Source: DAIODI01 sp046349255 (GTDB lineage Bacteria > Pseudomonadota > Alphaproteobacteria > Rhizobiales > Aestuariivirgaceae). Taken from it: a stretch of DNA of 64,000 nt. Where the stretch lies: NCBI GenBank assembly GCA_046349255.1, contig JAXMCR010000004.1:124001-188000 (forward strand), given 5' to 3'. The position numbers and the translations under genes were made by a program. The notes under the pieces were generated by a model. That model saw only the letters and a list, made by a program, of their open reading frames with translations. It made no database searches and was not told the origin of the DNA. How positions within the stretch are numbered: the first letter of the stretch is position 1; each line of letters opens with the position of its first letter. Positions 61,805-64,000 of the stretch are shown one piece after another.

Positions 61805-62682
61805 CCGGACACCCCCGCCCGCTCCGGCACCAGCCAGCGCCAGCCGCCCTCGCACTCGTTTGACTGGCGCAACCGGTCGGCGAGGGGCTTGAGCAGCCTG
61901 TCGAGTGCGTCCGTCAGCGTCCACGGCGGGTTCACGACGATGACGCCGGAACCCGCCAGTCCGCCGTCTGGCACGGCCGCGCGCACCATCAGGCGGACAT
62001 CGAGCGTCTTCGGCAACTTGAGCGCGACGGCGTCCGCCACGAGGCGATCCGACAGGCCGTCGCCCGTGACGGGATACCAGAGCAAGAACGTGCCGGTCGC
62101 GAAGCGCTTCGCCCCCTCCCGCAGCGCCGCGATCGCGCGAACGGCTTCGTCGTTCTTTTCGTACGGCGGATCGATCAGAATGATGCCGCGCCTCTCCGGC
62201 GGCGGCAGTGTCGCCTTCACGGCGCTCAGGGCATCGATCGCCATGACGGTGATCCGCGCGTCGTTGCCGAGTTCGGCTCCGAGCGTCGCGACGTCCTCGG
62301 GGTGGAGTTCGTTGACCACCAGTCGGTCCTCCGCGCGCAGCAGGGTTTGCGCGATGGTCGGCGAGCCCGGATACGTCGCCAGCCGGCCGCCGTGGTTCTC
62401 CGCCGCAACGGCGCGCCTCCAGGGCGCAAGCGCCTCCTCGGCCAGCTCGTCGAGAGGCAGCGGCGCGCCATCGTCCGCGTAGAGACGACCCAGGCCCGTG
62501 CGCCATTCCTCCGTCTTCTGACTTTCCACCGACTCCAGACGATAGCGGGCGATGCCGGCGTGAGCGTCAATCACGCGGAATGGTTTCTCTTTCGTTTTGA
62601 ACCGCTCGACGCACAGCGCCAGAACCGCGTGTTTCAGCACATCCGCGTGGTTTCCGGCATGGTAGGCGTGGCGGTAGTTCAC
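61801..62682 (-). CDS. rlmJ: 23S rRNA (adenine-2030-N6)-methyltransferase
   Basis: A 293-residue SAM methyltransferase of the RlmJ family: N-terminal NYRHAYHAGNHADVLKHAVL, the VIDAHAGIARY SAM-binding block, YPGSP, and the catalytic DPPYEKNDE of N6-adenine enzymes. It starts with GTG at 62682, where the conserved N-terminus begins; an ATG at 62751 would add 23 unrelated residues. It leads a two-gene operon with the TrmA/RlmD-like gene. Confidence 0.92.
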   Translation of the reverse strand: MNYRHAYHAGNHADVLKHAVLALCVERFKTKEKPFRVIDAHAGIARYRLESVESQKTEEWRTGLGRLYADDGAPLPLDELAEEALAPWRRAVAAENHGGRLATYPGSPTIAQTLLRAEDRLVVNELHPEDVATLGAELGNDARITVMAIDALSAVKATLPPPERRGIILIDPPYEKNDEAVRAIAALREGAKRFATGTFLLWYPVTGDGLSDRLVADAVALKLPKTLDVRLMVRAAVPDGGLAGSGVIVVNPPWTLTDALDRLLKPLADRLRQSNECEGGWRWLVPERAGVSG

Positions 62683-62819
62683 AGGGCGCGAGTGCCTTCG
62701 GGGTGGGGAAAAATAGCCATCAGAAAGTGCATGTTCACATTTTGCCCGCAAAAGTTGCGTACGATTTATGGAAATCTGTGCGGGACGTTCCTAGATAGAC
62801 GTGCCGTTCGAGGCGTACC

Positions 62820-63125
62820 ATGACGAAAAGGATCCACTACTGGATAGGCGATCGCGCGAAACTCTCCGGGACTGAGAACCCGGAACAGTTCCACGAGATC
62901 GGCCGGGTTGAACACGGCGACATCACGCGGGCCCTGCTCGCCCGGCACAAAGGCGGCGTTCGACAAAACGAGCAGACCGACCACAGGCTGATGTTTGCGG
63001 TGGCCTTTATTCTGACCTTTGGAGCGCTGATGGCCGCGCCGTTCGCGATCGACCCGGTGCGCCAGACCGTCGCGCACTGGATCAGCCCCACGGTCGACAG
63101 CCTGCAGACCGGCTCCAACCGGTAA
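62820..63125 (+). CDS. Small single-pass membrane protein (paralogue A)
   Basis: A 101-residue protein: soluble N-terminal half with FHEIGRVEHGDITRALLARHKGG, one transmembrane helix (about 58-77) and a short tail ending SLQTGSNR. It shares the FHE.xRxxxGDxTRxLLA pattern, topology and the LQTxS tail with the next gene, so the two are tandem paralogues. Unknown function. Confidence 0.65.
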   Translation: MTKRIHYWIGDRAKLSGTENPEQFHEIGRVEHGDITRALLARHKGGVRQNEQTDHRLMFAVAFILTFGALMAAPFAIDPVRQTVAHWISPTVDSLQTGSNR

Positions 63126-63280
63126 CGATCAGCCGAGCCTCAAGCGGTTGCCGAAGGGTTACGCGAAACCCCGACGCGTCTGCGTTCGTCAGCAATCTCA
63201 TTTAACTTTTCAGCGGTAGGGTTAAGCCCACAAGGAGCTCGTGCCCGGCGGTGCATGCCGGTGGCGAGAGGCAAAAGACG

Positions 63281-63571
63281 ATGGGCAAGCCTTCGGTTCA
63301 ATGGATGGGTGAAGCGGGAACGGTCTCGAAGACCGCGACCAACGCATTCCATGAGCTCGACCGCGCACACAATGGCGAGCTCACCCGCCGGCTTCTGGCC
63401 GACGTGCGTGCCGAGGCGCCGCCCGCCTGGTACGAGCGCCCCTGGGTGACGTTCGTGGCAGCCTTCGTGGCGGCTTTCATTGCGCTCCAGTTTCTCCCCC
63501 TGCATACCCCGCCCGCCGCCGTAATGGTGGGCAAGTGGCTTGCCGATCCCCTGCAGACGGCCTCTCCCTGA
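63281..63571 (+). CDS. Small single-pass membrane protein (paralogue B)
   Basis: A 96-residue protein with NAFHELDRAHNGELTRRLLADVRAE, a transmembrane helix (about 56-73) and a tail ending DPLQTASP. Compared with the upstream paralogue, the FHE-L/I-xR-xxxG-E/D-L/I-TRxLLA core and the DxLQT tail are kept. The ATG at 63281 is preceded by GGCAAAAGACG. It likely arose by tandem duplication. Confidence 0.65.
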   Translation: MGKPSVQWMGEAGTVSKTATNAFHELDRAHNGELTRRLLADVRAEAPPAWYERPWVTFVAAFVAAFIALQFLPLHTPPAAVMVGKWLADPLQTASP

Positions 63572-63574
63572 TCC

Positions 63575-64000
63575 TCAGCGGCGGCCGAGGAGGCTGCTGA
63601 GTACGTCCGCGATCCAGCCGAGAACCGCGCCGATCAGCATCGACAACGCGATGGTCGTGAACGGCCCTGCGCCAAGCGCAAAGTTCGTGGCGTCGAGGCT
63701 CCTGACCTGGCCGTAGCCCAGCGTTGCCGCAAAGCCGAGCAGCGTCGCCGCCTGCGCGGCGAAGATGGGCGCCCACGCCCCGACCGCCAGCGCCACGGCG
63801 ACCGCCGCCCCTACCGCGATCGCGATGACGATTGCGCCGCCGCCGAAGAAGACGATTGCCAACAGGGCCGCGGTGGCGAGGGCCGCCCCCCAGACGGTGC
63901 CGATGGCGGCGTCCCGGAGGCCGCGCAGGCCGCCGCCGGTGGCGATGACGCTCACCCAGCCGATCAGCACGGCCCACACCTGGATCGAAGCCTCCGCCCA
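63575..64000 (-). CDS. DUF1097 family membrane protein, cut by window end
   Basis: The C-terminal 141 residues of an integral membrane protein with about four to five helices, rich in Gly and Ala. VWAVLIGWVSVIATGGGLRGLRDAAIGTVWGA matches the N-terminal DUF1097 motif, and the chain ends ADVLSSLLGRR. The reading frame stays open to the last base of the window (AEASIQ upstream), so the true start lies outside; the first in-window candidate GTG at 63979 is inside the conserved motif. Its stop lies 3 bases from the end of the paralogue-B gene. Confidence 0.75.
   Translation of the reverse strand, partial: WAEASIQVWAVLIGWVSVIATGGGLRGLRDAAIGTVWGAALATAALLAIVFFGGGAIVIAIAVGAAVAVALAVGAWAPIFAAQAATLLGFAATLGYGQVRSLDATNFALGAGPFTTIALSMLIGAVLGWIADVLSSLLGRR

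Overview
This 64 kb window is high-GC chromosomal DNA from an alphaproteobacterium, most likely of the Hyphomicrobiales (Rhizobiales). The evidence is the ChpT-CtrA-FliJ-like-SciP cell-cycle block, GANTC sites upstream of ctrA, an EipA/DUF1134 envelope protein, a BcsS-type outer-membrane protein, an alphaproteobacterial RpoH, two phospholipid N-methyltransferase-like genes and a ceramide-synthesis operon. Nothing marks a phage, plasmid or insertion sequence: I see no integrase, transposase, terminal repeats or CRISPR array.

Layout. 0-7.6 kb: glmM, two outer-membrane beta-barrels, serC-serA behind a possible leader RNA, rpoH. 7.7-15.6 kb: a GGDEF/EAL protein with a broken GGDEF motif, a Lys/Ser-rich exported protein, the minus-strand run purA-cupin-GNAT-RimK-like ligase, and rluD head to head with a small membrane-protein gene; behind the latter lies a 54-codon gene resembling the ribosome-rescue factor ArfA. 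15.7-17.4 kb: tRNA-Glu, then a visibly less GC-rich patch with two small exosortase-type substrates (VPLPA-CTERM and VPEID-CTERM) and an unknown gene. 17.4-26.4 kb: a Popeye-like cNMP-domain protein, a DUF1254/DUF1214 protein, a Kef-type antiporter, a lipase, cupin and GFA genes, eipA and cysQ. 26.5-29.6 kb: the cell-cycle block. 29.9-35.5 kb: mnmA, two methyltransferases, tRNA-Met, dpaL and ggt. 35.5-38.6 kb: a less GC-rich accessory island encoding a hemopexin-propeller protein of unknown function and a small partner. 38.6-46.7 kb: ackA, two facing glycosyltransferases, a eukaryote-like sphingolipid delta-4 desaturase, an AbrB-family permease and bcsS. 47.5-52 kb: fatty acyl-AMP ligase, ceramide reductase, dedicated ACP and serine palmitoyltransferase. 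52-64 kb: a molybdate-type regulator with mop, DUF992, aatA, an FAD monooxygenase, an orphan histidine kinase, an M48 lipoprotein peptidase, a TPR protein, two RNA methyltransferases, two paralogous small membrane proteins and a DUF1097 gene cut by the window edge.

How the parts fit. The strongest biological story is lipid chemistry. The four-gene ceramide operon has the gene order known from Caulobacter, and 4 kb away lie a DEGS-type desaturase and two glycosyltransferases, so this organism may make unsaturated and perhaps glycosylated ceramides. Two PE N-methyltransferase-like genes suggest phosphatidylcholine synthesis as well. The least explained segment is the hemopexin-propeller island at 35.5-38.2 kb.
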